Part shown: positions 36,951 to 47,586 of the stretch, in pieces | Position numbering within the stretch: position 1 is the first letter of the stretch | Layout of the letters: each line of letters begins with the position of its first letter | Assembly: GCA_001803235.1 (NCBI GenBank) | Contig: MHBL01000146.1 | Location: 1 to 52,220, forward strand | Direction of reading: 5' to 3' | DNA length: 52,220 nt | Source: Lentisphaerae bacterium RIFOXYA12_64_32 | GTDB lineage: Bacteria > Verrucomicrobiota > Lentisphaeria > Oligosphaerales > YB12-FULL-65-16 | The notes under the pieces: model-generated | The model's database searches: none | Told to the model about the DNA's origin: nothing | What the model saw: only the letters and a program-made list of their open reading frames with translations | Position numbers and translations under genes: made by a program

Positions 36951-38390
36951 TCACGCCTGCACCGGCAGCGGCGGGGTATCCATGTGGTCTGGCTGCACGG
37001 CGTAGTCGCCGTCGAAACACGCGCAGCAGTAGTCCTCGGGGGGATGTGCCTTGACGCAGGACAGCATTCCCTCTCTGGAGAGGTAATGGAGGCTGTCGAG
37101 ACGCAGCGACCGGCACAGATCTGCGGACGGGACTTTGTTCGCCAGGAGCTCCGACTTTTCCGGGAAGTCGATGCCGAAATAGCACCCGAACCGGTGCGGC
37201 GGGCAGCTCACCCGCAGGTGTACTTCTCGGGCGCCCGCTTCACGCAGGGCGTGGACTCGGGCCCGGCATGTGGAGCCCCGCACAATACTGTCTTCGATCA
37301 GGCAGATGCGTTTGCCCCGCAGCGCTTCGGCGATCGGCTGCAGTTTTCGAGTCACCATCTTACGCCGCGATTCGATGCCCGGATCGATGAACGTACGGCC
37401 TACATAATGATTCCGGCTCAGCCCCATGTCAAACGGAATGCCCGACACTTCGGCGAATCCCAGTGCAGCGTACAGACCGCTGTCGGGGATGGGCATGACC
37501 ACGTCGGCCTCAACGGGCGCCTCACGTGCCAGGACTCGCCCCATCTGTTTGCGCACTTCGTAGACGCTGTCGCCGAAGACGTAACTCCCGGGGCGCGCAA
37601 AGTACACGTGTTCGAAGATGCAGTGGGCTTTGCGTGCACTGGTGGCGAAGAGGTGGGTGTCCATCCTGTCATTGGCGCCCCAGATGACCATCTCCCCGGG
37701 TTCGACTTCCCGGACGTACGCGGCGCCCAGTGCCTGGAATGCGAGGGTTTCGCTGGCCACCATGTAGGCGCCGTCGGTGAAGTCGCCGATACAGAGGGGG
37801 CGGTAGCCGTGCGGGTCGCGGACCGCGACGAGTGCGTCGCGGGTCATGAGCAGCAGCGAATAGGCGCCGGCGACTCGCTGGAGGGCATCCTCGAGGGCTT
37901 CCCAGATGTGGCCCCTGTCGTGCTTGCTCAGTGCGTGCGACATGAGGTGGAGGATGATTTCCGTGTCGCTGGTCGTCTGGAACAGGGCGCCCTCCTGCTG
38001 GAGTTCCTGACGCAGGGTGGCGGCGTTGCAGAGGGTGCCGTTGTGCGCGATGCCGATCACGTCGCCGGCCATGTCGACCATCAACGGCTGGGCGTTGGTC
38101 ACGGCCGAACCGCCGGCTGTGGAGTAGCGGACGTGCGAGATGGCGCGGGACACCGGCCCGCGGTGCCAGGTTTCGGGGATCTGGCGGAAGACCTGCTCGA
38201 CCAAGCCGTTGCCTTTGTGCAGACGGCACTTGCCGCCCACGCAGGCCATGATTCCCGCCGCCTCCTGCCCGCGGTGCTGCAACGTGTGCAGGCCGAGTTG
38301 AACCCGTTCCAGCACTGCCTCGCCGCCGGTCACACCGCACAACCCGCAGTGTTCCCGGGGACTGTCGTTCGGTTCGGGCCTGACCTTCAT
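36951..38390 (-). CDS. purF: Amidophosphoribosyltransferase (Fe-S type)
   Basis: First committed step of purine synthesis: PRPP plus glutamine to phosphoribosylamine. The product has 479 residues. Seen: a 14-residue propeptide before the Ntn nucleophile in REHCGLCGVTGG (Cys15 becomes N-terminal after cleavage), HTLQHRGQEAAGI, the phosphoribosyltransferase domain with PRPP loop LIEDSIVRGSTCRARV, and cysteines at HCIFEHVYFARP, PPHRFGCYFGID and YCCACFDGDY, the pattern of the oxygen-sensitive 4Fe-4S subgroup known from Bacillus PurF. The ATG at 38390 has AAGGGA upstream; an in-frame ATG at 38468 lies in a hairpin-forming leader. The last 22 codons are repeated as an orphan fragment at 23596-23664. 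It follows pyrG by 194 bases. Confidence 0.97.
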   Translation of the reverse strand: MKVRPEPNDSPREHCGLCGVTGGEAVLERVQLGLHTLQHRGQEAAGIMACVGGKCRLHKGNGLVEQVFRQIPETWHRGPVSRAISHVRYSTAGGSAVTNAQPLMVDMAGDVIGIAHNGTLCNAATLRQELQQEGALFQTTSDTEIILHLMSHALSKHDRGHIWEALEDALQRVAGAYSLLLMTRDALVAVRDPHGYRPLCIGDFTDGAYMVASETLAFQALGAAYVREVEPGEMVIWGANDRMDTHLFATSARKAHCIFEHVYFARPGSYVFGDSVYEVRKQMGRVLAREAPVEADVVMPIPDSGLYAALGFAEVSGIPFDMGLSRNHYVGRTFIDPGIESRRKMVTRKLQPIAEALRGKRICLIEDSIVRGSTCRARVHALREAGAREVHLRVSCPPHRFGCYFGIDFPEKSELLANKVPSADLCRSLRLDSLHYLSREGMLSCVKAHPPEDYCCACFDGDYAVQPDHMDTPPLPVQA

Positions 38391-38406
38391 GCAGAGGTTC
38401 CCTTCA

Positions 38407-38497
38407 TCGTTTCTCGCAATCCTCGTCGCCATCGCTCCTCGATCCGGACTCCGCAAACTGGCGGTCATCGAGAAACGATCGCGACGAGGGTTGCGAG
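38407..38497 (-). promoter_or_regulatory. Alternative hairpins in the purF leader
   Basis: Between pyrG and purF two inverted repeats share one arm region. One pairs 38413-38429 with 38481-38497 (16 of 17 bases complementary); the other pairs TCGTTTCTCG (38407-38416) with CGAGAAACGA (38469-38478). The left arms overlap by four bases and the order of arms prevents both from nesting. The nearer arm begins 17 bases before the purF ATG, next to the ribosome site. It could be a switch controlling purF translation, or merely a rearranged repeat. Confidence 0.45.
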
Positions 38498-38584
38498 GAC
38501 GATTATTGGCTTGTCATGTTTCCTTCATGGCGAACTTGTCACAACCCTTCTCCAAGGCACGCGTTTTCGCCGCGGCCGTGGGGA

Positions 38585-40264
<1,680 letters not shown>

Positions 40265-40351
40265 TCAAGGCCGTGCCGGCGGTCTTCGGCGTGGGCGACA
40301 TTCGCCCTGATGCGCCGGCAGATGCCGGGGCGGCTGTTGTGTTTGGCATGT

Positions 40352-41803
40352 TCAGGGGCCACCTTGGGCCGGTGAAAGATACATCAGATAATCGTTAATG
40401 CCCTCGGCCACGCGCCGTCCATCGGCGATGGCACGGACCACCAGCGACGCTCCGGCCGACAGGTCACCGGCAACGAACACGCCCTGGACGCTGCTCATTC
40501 CGAGCCGGTCCACAGTCGCATTGCCCTGCGCGTCGGTCGCCAGGCCGAAGTCGCGCAGGATCCGGGCGTTCCCGTCCTTGGTGAACCCGAGCGCCAGCAG
40601 GACCAAGTCGGCCGGTACATCGAACTCAGTCCCTGCCTGTTCCTGAAACTGCATGCGCCCTGATGCGTCCTTGCCCCACTCGACCTCGATCGCACGCAGC
40701 CCGGACACGCGTCCGTCCTGTCCGACAAAGGTCTTGGTCTGCACGGACCAGCGGCGTTCGCCGCCTTCCTCGTGCGACGACGACGAGCGGAGCTGGTACG
40801 GCCACTGCGGCCACGGCGTGGTACTGTCGCGCGTTGGTGGCGGCTTGGGGAGAATCTCCAGTTGCGCCACCTCGCGGGCTTTCTGTCGGTGGCAGGTGCC
40901 GACACAGTCCGCACCCGTGTCGCCCCCGCCCAGTACCACGACGCGCTTGCCCGTCGCCAGAATGCGTTCCGCGTCGGGGACCGATTCGCCACCGTTGACG
41001 CGGTTCTGCTGTCCCAGGAACTCCATGGCGAAATGGATGCCCTTCAACTCCCGTCCCGGAATGCCGAGGTCGCGCGGGACGCGAGCTCCGCCCGAGAGCA
41101 GGACGGCGTCGAACGAGCGCCGCAGGTACCCGATCGAGATGTCCGTTCCGGCCGCCACACCGGTCTCAAACGTCACGCCCTCGCCGCTGAGTTGCTCGAG
41201 GCGGCGGTCGAGGACCCATTTCTCGAGCTTGAAGTCGGGGATCCCGTACCGCAGGATGCCGCCCGGTTTGGCGTCTTTCTCGAAGACCACCACCTTGTGT
41301 CCTTTGCGGGCCAGTTGTTGCGCGGCCGCAAGGCCAGCCGGCCCCGACCCGACCACAGCAACCCGGCGCCCGGTCAGGCGTTCCGCGGGTTCGGGTTGGA
41401 TCCATCCCGACTTCCAGCCGTGTTCGACAATCTGGAGTTCAATCTGACGGATGGTCACGCCGTCCTGGTTGATCGCCAGCGTGCAGGCGGTCTCGCACGG
41501 GGCAGGGCAGATGCGGCCGGTGATTTCCGGGAAGTTGTTCTTCAAATGCAGCAGGTCGAGTGCCTTGCGCCACTTGCCGCGGTACACCATGTCGTTGAAG
41601 TCGGGAATGAGGTTGTGCAGCGGGCAGCCGTACGAGTGGCAGAACGGGACGCCGCAGTCCATGCACCGCGCCGCCTGCTCCTGAAGCCCCGGCCGCGGCA
41701 TCAGTTTCTCGACTTCGCGGAAGTCCTGGACCCGCTCTTCCTTCGGGCGCTTGGACGGATCGCGCCGCTCGAATTCGAGGAAGCCTGTGGGTTTGGCACA
41801 CAT
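40352..41803 (-). CDS. gltD: Glutamate synthase small (NADPH) subunit
   Basis: Passes electrons from NADPH through FAD and Fe-S clusters to GltB, which forms glutamate from glutamine and 2-oxoglutarate. The product has 483 residues. Seen: N-terminal cysteine-rich region with ARCMDCGVPFCHSYGCPLHN and GRICPAPCETACTL (two 4Fe-4S sites), the FAD motif VAVVGSGPAGLAAAQQLA, GGILRYGIPDFKLEK, the NADPH motif VVLGGGDTGADCVG, and the C-terminal GVFVAGDLSAGASLVVRAI. The same family covers NADPH subunits of other enzymes, but adjacency to gltB settles the call. It starts at the ATG at 41803, 216 bases after gltB; the gap holds inverted period-7 repeats. Confidence 0.97.
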   Translation of the reverse strand: MCAKPTGFLEFERRDPSKRPKEERVQDFREVEKLMPRPGLQEQAARCMDCGVPFCHSYGCPLHNLIPDFNDMVYRGKWRKALDLLHLKNNFPEITGRICPAPCETACTLAINQDGVTIRQIELQIVEHGWKSGWIQPEPAERLTGRRVAVVGSGPAGLAAAQQLARKGHKVVVFEKDAKPGGILRYGIPDFKLEKWVLDRRLEQLSGEGVTFETGVAAGTDISIGYLRRSFDAVLLSGGARVPRDLGIPGRELKGIHFAMEFLGQQNRVNGGESVPDAERILATGKRVVVLGGGDTGADCVGTCHRQKAREVAQLEILPKPPPTRDSTTPWPQWPYQLRSSSSHEEGGERRWSVQTKTFVGQDGRVSGLRAIEVEWGKDASGRMQFQEQAGTEFDVPADLVLLALGFTKDGNARILRDFGLATDAQGNATVDRLGMSSVQGVFVAGDLSAGASLVVRAIADGRRVAEGINDYLMYLSPAQGGP

Positions 41804-41837
41804 CGTTGTTTCGCTCCGCTGTTCGCTACGCTTGGGG

Positions 41838-42016
41838 GTTTAGGCTGTAGGTCAGAGGTTCATGTTCTTTGTGGACGCGCCTGACAACCCCACAGTTCAG
41901 GTCGGCCGTTCCCGATTTCAGTTCTCCATCCACCCACTCAGACACCCGACATACCCACATACGCTTCTTTTCGCTGCCGACCTAACAGCCTACAGCCTAT
42001 CCACCTACAGCCTTCC
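41838..42016. repeat. gltB-gltD intergenic region bounded by inverted period-7 repeats
   Basis: TAGGCTGTAGG at 41841-41851 is inverted against the arm at 41982-42016, which begins 3 bases beyond the gltB stop codon and matches the arm behind guaA (5432-5466) at 33 of 35 positions. The layout therefore copies that of the guaA-hisH gap: an arm at the 3' end of the upstream gene and an inverted arm before the downstream start codon. The 130 bases between the arms differ from the other gap and hold no gene. Confidence 0.78.
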
Positions 42017-42019
42017 TCG

Positions 42020-45000
42020 TCACCCGTGTCCGAACACTTCTTCCGTCGCCGAGACGGTCTCGGAGTCGCGGTGTTCCTTCTCCTGCATGCGTTCCAGCAC
42101 CTTGCGATAATCGACCGGGAAGACTTTGACGAAATAGGGCAGTCGCGCCTCCCAGTTTTCGAGGATGGCGCGGGCCCGTTCGCTGGCGGTGAACTGGACG
42201 TGCCGGGACAGCAGTTCGCGCAGCGCGGCCTGGTCTTCGAGATTCCAGACGCTCTCCAGGTCGACCATGTCCAGGTTGCACCGTGTGTCGAACAGGCCGG
42301 ATTCGTCGTAGACGTAGGCGATGCCGCCGCTCATGCCGGCGGCGAAGTTGTCTCCGGTGGGGCCGAGCACCACAACGGTGCCGCCGGTCATGTACTCGCA
42401 GCCGTGGTCGCCCACGCCCTCGACAACGGCTCTGGCGCCACTGTTGCGCACCGCGAAACGTTCTCCCGCCATGCCGCACAGGAACACTTCGCCACTCGTG
42501 GCACCGTAGAGGATCACGTTGCCCGCGATGATGCTTTCATGCGGGACGATGGCGGCGTTGGGGTGGGGTGTGACCACGATTCGGCCGCCGGACAGGCCCT
42601 TGCCGAGGTAGTCGTTCACATCGCCGCGCACCGTGATCGTGACGCCGGGCGCCAGGAACGCGCCCAGGCTCTGGCCCGCCGAGCCGGTCAGCAGAATGTC
42701 GATGGTGCCGTCCGGCAGGCCTGCCGGTCCGTGTCGACGCACGATCTCGTGGCTCAGTCGCGCGCCAACGGTGCGGTCCACATTGCGGACCGGGCTGGCG
42801 ATGTGGACGGGTTCCTTGCGTTTCAACGCCGGGGCTGCGTCCTCGATGAGTTTGTCGTCGAAGCAGGTCACCGGCATCGACCACTCCTCCCGGAGGCAGC
42901 GCAACGGGGCCCCGTTCACAGCGGAGGACGGCAAGAGCAGGCGGGTGGCATCGACACGGTGGGCCTTCCAGTGGTCCTTGACTCCCTCGAACGCGAGCCG
43001 CTCGCTGTGCCCGATCATCTCGTCCACGGTACGGTACCCCAGTTCTGACATGACTTCCCTGAGGTTCTCGGCCATGAAGCGGAAGAACGTTTCCACGTAC
43101 TCCGCTTTGCCGGCGAACCGCGCCCGCAAGCGCGGGTCCTGCGTGGCAACGCCGACCGGGCAGGTGTTGGAGTGGCATTTGCGCATCATCACGCAGCCCA
43201 GGGTCACCAGCACCGGAGTGGCGAACCCGAACTCTTCGGCGCCTAGAAGCGCCGCAATGGCCAAATCGCGCCCGGTGCGGAGCTGGCCGTCGACCTGGAC
43301 CCTGATTCTGTCTCGCAAGCCGTTCTGGCGCAGGCACAACTGTGTTTCTGCCAGCCCGAGCTCCCACGGCAGCCCCGCGTGTTTGATCGCGGTCAGTGGC
43401 GATGCGCCGGTGCCGCCGTCGTAACCCGCGATTTGCACCATGTCGGCCCTGGCCTTTGCGACTCCGGTCGCAATGGTTCCGACTCCCACTTCGGAGACGA
43501 GCTTCACGGAGACACGCGCCTTGGGGCTGACGCACTTCAGGTCGTAGATGAGCTGGGCCAAGTCTTCGATCGAGTAGATGTCATGGTGTGGCGGCGGCGA
43601 GATCAGGGTTACCCCGGGGGTGGTGTGTCGTACGCGGGCGATGTCCGCGGACACCTTGTGTCCCGGCAGTTGCCCGCCCTCGCCGGGCTTTGCGCCCTGG
43701 GCAATCTTGATCTGCAGTTCTTCTGCGTGCAGCAGGTAGTCGGTGGTGACCCCGAACCGTCCGGACGCCACCTGCCTGATTTTCGACATGCGGTTGTCGC
43801 CGTTCGGGCCCTTGCGGGCGCGGGCCGGGTCCTCGCCGCCCTCGCCGGAATTGCTGCGCATGCCGAGCCGGTTGGCGGCGGTGGCGATGGTCTCGTGCGT
43901 TTCCTTGCTGAGGGAGCCGAACGACATGGCCGAGACCACGAACCGGGGAATGATCTTCTCCGCCGGTTCGACCTCGGCCAGCGGTACCGGCGTGGCCGGT
44001 ACGAACTTGAACAGGCTGCGCAGCGTCATCCGCTGCCGTGACTGGTCGTCGAAGTTCCGGCAGTAGTCCTTGAACACGGCATAGTCGCGGCGACGGGTCG
44101 CCTGCTGCAGCGCGTGGATGGTCTGCGGCGTCCACATGTGCGTTTCGGCGCCGTCGCGGAGGTTGTACTGGCCGCCAGGGTCGAGAAGCACGGCGGGTCT
44201 TCCGGTCGTCGGGTACGCGGCGGCGTGGCGTCGGCATGCCTCGGCGGCGATCTCTCCCAGGCCCACGCCGCCGATCCGCGACGTCGTGCCCGTGAAGTAC
44301 TGGTCAACGACCTCCTTGCCGACGCCCAATGCCTCAAAGATCTGGGACCCGAGGAAGCTGCGAATGGTGGATATTCCCATTCGGCTGAATGTCTTGAGCA
44401 TCCCCTTCTTGACGGCCGAGATGTAGTTGTCCACCGCCATCTCCGGCGGTGTGGCCGGGTCGAGCATGTCCTGATCGGCCAGAGACCGAACCGTGGACAG
44501 TGCGATGTACGGGCAGACGGCGTTGGTGCCGAACCCGATCAGCATGGCGTAATGGATGACCTCACGGACTTCGCCGCTCTCGACGATGATGGCGGCGTGG
44601 GTGCGGAGCCCCTGCCGGATCAGGTGGTGGTGCAGTCCTGAGGCGGCCAGCAGGGCCGGAATGGGCACGTTGTCCGCGTCGGCGCCACGGTCGGTGAGGA
44701 TCAGGAGCGAAGCCCGGTTGTTGATCGCCTCCACTGCTTGCGCGAACAGCTTGTCGAGGCTCCGTTTCAGGTCGTCACCGCCGCCACGCGGGAAGGTCAT
44801 GGGCAGGTCGACGCAGAGCAGGTCCGGATGGTGCGAGCCCCGCAATCTCAGCATGTCCTCGGGGGTGAGGATGGGGTGGTTCAGTTTCAACATGCGGCAG
44901 TGGTCGGGGGTTTCGTCGAGCAGGTTGTGTTCCCGGCCCAGGTAGCTCATCAGGGACATGACCAGTTCCTCGCGCAGCGGGTCAATGGGCGGGTTGGTCA

Positions 45001-46633
45001 CCTGCGCGAAGAGTTGCTTGAAGTAATCGAACAGGAGCCGCGGCCGGTTGGAGAGAACGGCCAGCGGCGTATCATGGCCCATGGAGCCGATCGGTTCCTG
45101 GCCCCGTGCGGCCATGGGGCTGATGATGGTCTTGAGGTCTTCCTCGGTGTAGCCGAAGGCATGCTGGCGGACGCGCAGCACTTCGGGGGGGTCGGCCGGC
45201 GTCTCCGACGGCGTGCCGAGGCCGCGTAGTTCGATGCGCTTGTCCTTGACCCAGTTGCGGTAGGGGCGCTGCCGCGAGATCTTGGCCTTGATCTCGCGGT
45301 CGGGTACAATCCGGTGCTCTTTCAGGTCGATGAGCAGCATCCTTCCCGGTTGCAGGCGTCCGCGGTACTGCAGTTGTTCGGGCGGGAACTCGAGCACACC
45401 GGTTTCCGAGGCCAGCACGACCAGGCCGTCACGGGTCACCGTGTAGCGGGCCGGGCGCAGGCCGTTGCGGTCCAGCGTGGCACCGAGGTAGCGCCCGTCG
45501 GTGAAGACCAGGGCGGCTGGGCCGTCCCACGGCTCCATGATGGCGCTGTGGTACTCGTAGAAGCCGCGTTTGTCGGCGCTCATGTGGTACTTGGCGCCCC
45601 ACGCTTCCGGGACCATCATCATCATGGAGTGGGGCAGGGACCGGCCTCCGGCCACCAGCAGTTCGAGAGCGTTGTCGAGGATGGCCGAATCGCTGCCGCT
45701 TTCGACGAGCACCGGACACACTTTGCGCAGGTCGTTGCCAAGCGTCTCGGATTCGAGCTGGAACTCCCTGGCCCTAAACCGGTTGATGTTGCCGCGTAGG
45801 GTATTGATCTCGCCGTTGTGCGCCAGCATGCGGAACGGCTGCGCCAGGTGCCAGGTGGGCAGCGTGTTGGTGCTGTACCGCTGGTGCACAATGGCAAACG
45901 CGATGGTGAAGTCCGGGTCCATCAGGTCCGGGTAGAACTGGGTCAACTGCGTGCCGGTCAACAGGCCTTTGTAGACGAGCGTCCGGCTGGAGAAACTCGT
46001 CACGTAGAACTGGCTGGCGTCCACGTCCTTCCAGCTCTCCACCTCTTTCTCGACGGTGCGTCGCACCACGTACAACTTCCGTTCGAACGCGTCGGCGTCG
46101 ACCGCGCCGCGGGTGACGAACAGCTGGCGGAAGGTCGGCATGGTCGAGCGAGCCAGTTCGCCGAGCCCCGTCGCATCGGTGGGCACATCCCGCCAACCCA
46201 CGACCTGCATGCCCGCCATGGAGACGGCCTTTTCCATGGACCGTACGCACGAATCGGAGAGCCGCTCCTCCGTGGGCAGGAAGAGCATGGCAACCCCGTA
46301 CTCGCCGCGCATGGGCAGCGAGAGGCCGAGGCGGAGGCATTCGCGGCGCAGGAACGCGTCCGGCATGTCGGCCAGGAGCCCGGCCCCGTCGCCGGTGGCC
46401 TTGTCGCTCCCGACCGCGCCGCGGTGTTCCAGGTTAACCAGGATCCGGACGGCATCCCGGACCAGATCCATTCGCGGTACGGCGTCGAGGGCGGCGATAA
46501 AGCCGACCCCGCAACTGTCGTGCTCGCTCGATGGATCGTAGACCCCGAGCGGAGCCGGGAGGCAGGCCGCGTTGCGGACGGTGAACCCGGTCAGCGCCTG
46601 CACTCGGTCCAATCTCGCGGTTCGTTCGTTCAC
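42020..46633 (-). CDS. gltB: Glutamate synthase large subunit
   Basis: Hydrolyses glutamine and adds the ammonia to 2-oxoglutarate, yielding two glutamates. The 1537-residue length is standard. Seen: a 40-residue propeptide before the Ntn nucleophile in HDSCGVGFIAAL (Cys41), a central domain, the FMN/2-oxoglutarate barrel (GAKPGEGGQLPGHKV, ISPPPHHDIYSIEDLAQLI), the 3Fe-4S ligands in GCVMMRKCHSNTCPVGVATQ, and the C-terminal beta-helix GXGXG domain (GDVNDYLGKGLSGGRIVV). The start is GTG with AAGGAG 8 bases before it. It is the first gene of the - strand glutamine cluster; a GC-rich hairpin lies in its leader. gltD follows. Confidence 0.98.
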   Translation of the reverse strand: MNERTARLDRVQALTGFTVRNAACLPAPLGVYDPSSEHDSCGVGFIAALDAVPRMDLVRDAVRILVNLEHRGAVGSDKATGDGAGLLADMPDAFLRRECLRLGLSLPMRGEYGVAMLFLPTEERLSDSCVRSMEKAVSMAGMQVVGWRDVPTDATGLGELARSTMPTFRQLFVTRGAVDADAFERKLYVVRRTVEKEVESWKDVDASQFYVTSFSSRTLVYKGLLTGTQLTQFYPDLMDPDFTIAFAIVHQRYSTNTLPTWHLAQPFRMLAHNGEINTLRGNINRFRAREFQLESETLGNDLRKVCPVLVESGSDSAILDNALELLVAGGRSLPHSMMMMVPEAWGAKYHMSADKRGFYEYHSAIMEPWDGPAALVFTDGRYLGATLDRNGLRPARYTVTRDGLVVLASETGVLEFPPEQLQYRGRLQPGRMLLIDLKEHRIVPDREIKAKISRQRPYRNWVKDKRIELRGLGTPSETPADPPEVLRVRQHAFGYTEEDLKTIISPMAARGQEPIGSMGHDTPLAVLSNRPRLLFDYFKQLFAQVTNPPIDPLREELVMSLMSYLGREHNLLDETPDHCRMLKLNHPILTPEDMLRLRGSHHPDLLCVDLPMTFPRGGGDDLKRSLDKLFAQAVEAINNRASLLILTDRGADADNVPIPALLAASGLHHHLIRQGLRTHAAIIVESGEVREVIHYAMLIGFGTNAVCPYIALSTVRSLADQDMLDPATPPEMAVDNYISAVKKGMLKTFSRMGISTIRSFLGSQIFEALGVGKEVVDQYFTGTTSRIGGVGLGEIAAEACRRHAAAYPTTGRPAVLLDPGGQYNLRDGAETHMWTPQTIHALQQATRRRDYAVFKDYCRNFDDQSRQRMTLRSLFKFVPATPVPLAEVEPAEKIIPRFVVSAMSFGSLSKETHETIATAANRLGMRSNSGEGGEDPARARKGPNGDNRMSKIRQVASGRFGVTTDYLLHAEELQIKIAQGAKPGEGGQLPGHKVSADIARVRHTTPGVTLISPPPHHDIYSIEDLAQLIYDLKCVSPKARVSVKLVSEVGVGTIATGVAKARADMVQIAGYDGGTGASPLTAIKHAGLPWELGLAETQLCLRQNGLRDRIRVQVDGQLRTGRDLAIAALLGAEEFGFATPVLVTLGCVMMRKCHSNTCPVGVATQDPRLRARFAGKAEYVETFFRFMAENLREVMSELGYRTVDEMIGHSERLAFEGVKDHWKAHRVDATRLLLPSSAVNGAPLRCLREEWSMPVTCFDDKLIEDAAPALKRKEPVHIASPVRNVDRTVGARLSHEIVRRHGPAGLPDGTIDILLTGSAGQSLGAFLAPGVTITVRGDVNDYLGKGLSGGRIVVTPHPNAAIVPHESIIAGNVILYGATSGEVFLCGMAGERFAVRNSGARAVVEGVGDHGCEYMTGGTVVVLGPTGDNFAAGMSGGIAYVYDESGLFDTRCNLDMVDLESVWNLEDQAALRELLSRHVQFTASERARAILENWEARLPYFVKVFPVDYRKVLERMQEKEHRDSETVSATEEVFGHG

Positions 46634-46750
46634 GTCACCAACTCCTTAACAAGTCCCAAACCCGGAATTTCCGGCAGTGCCTGACAAGACAGAAGAAACG
46701 GGCACGGTATCTTTGGGCGCTGCGGCGAGCGCAGAGCGGAGAGAGGAATA

Positions 46751-46797
46751 GGGGCGCGACGGGGGGGAAGAGGGGGAGGGGAGGACCGTCGCGCCCC
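46751..46797 (-). promoter_or_regulatory. Leader hairpin of gltB with pyrimidine-only loop
   Basis: A perfect 12-bp inverted repeat (GGGGCGCGACGG 46751-46762 with 46786-46797) encloses 23 bases that are purines only on the + strand, hence C/U only in the gltB transcript. It lies about 120 bases before the gltB start. A stable stem with a pyrimidine loop could be a protein-binding or attenuation element; with no U-run behind it, it is not a standard terminator. Confidence 0.5.
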
Positions 46798-47081
46798 AGG
46801 GGAAACCGAACCGTTGTTGTCGTTGCAGGAATCTGCCCATCTTCCTGCTCCTCAACTTTCTCTACCCTGGCGGATGCTGGGTTGGCACCCGTCAAGACCA
46901 TTCCGACGTTCATTCAACAGTCGTAATAAATCAATAACTCGTAGTGTTATTCGGGCGCCGCACAAGCGGCTCCATTTCCTTGATAATTCTCCCATGCAAA
47001 CCAGAGTTTCACCAGAATTCATAGCCGGAGACGTGCCAAGCCTCGGATGTAATGTTATACTATTCTTATTTACAGAGAGAT

Positions 47082-47342
47082 ATGACTCAAACTGAAGATT
47101 CTCACCTGCCAGAAACCCTCCGGCAATGGATCCATGCCCCGGTCGATTCGCTCTATTTCATCTACAAGGTGCAGAACGAGTTGCCAGAATATGGAGACGA
47201 TCCTGTGCGTGTTGTCCTATGTGTCGATTGGCACATCCTTGTATCGGATCAGACCTGTGCAACTTCCTGCTGGTGCTGCTGGCGGGGAGTCGTTCCGAGT
47301 TCATGTGGCGAGTCAATTGGCAACAAAAATGTGCCAAGATAA
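47082..47342 (+). other. Possible small or decayed gene in an AT-richer gap
   Basis: 46634-47586 has no convincing gene. Within it 46910-47400 is clearly richer in A/T than its surroundings. An ATG at 47082, preceded by GAGAGA at short spacing and by TATACT (47056-47061), opens a frame whose first ~40 residues look protein-like (PETLRQWIHAPVDSLYFIYK, NELPEYGDDP). It then turns cysteine/tryptophan-rich, while another frame looks more natural from ~47180 (YRIRPVQLPAGAAGG), hinting at a frameshift. No family was recognised. It could be foreign DNA in decay. Confidence 0.25.
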
Positions 47343-47586
47343 CGGCATAAAGTGACAAAAAGGTGTCATTTGTTGTCTTGCGGAAGTTGCATGACTGGCA
47401 TTTGCGGCCGGTTACGGGACAGGCGGGCGCACGCCGGATCTCAAGGCTTTGCCGTTGTAAGCATGCGGGTCGTGCACGTCGAATGCCCATGGCAAGCTTG
47501 AGGCTTGTCCCGGAGTGCGAGCTACCTCTACCTCGCGAGTTGTAACCTTGGTCAAGCGCGGGGTTGATCTTGCGCGTCGTGGTGAG

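Noticed and set aside
46635..46913. Leader peptide or small gene just before gltB
   Set aside because: The frame runs through the GC hairpin, gives a low-complexity product and has no ribosome site; it is probably just leader.
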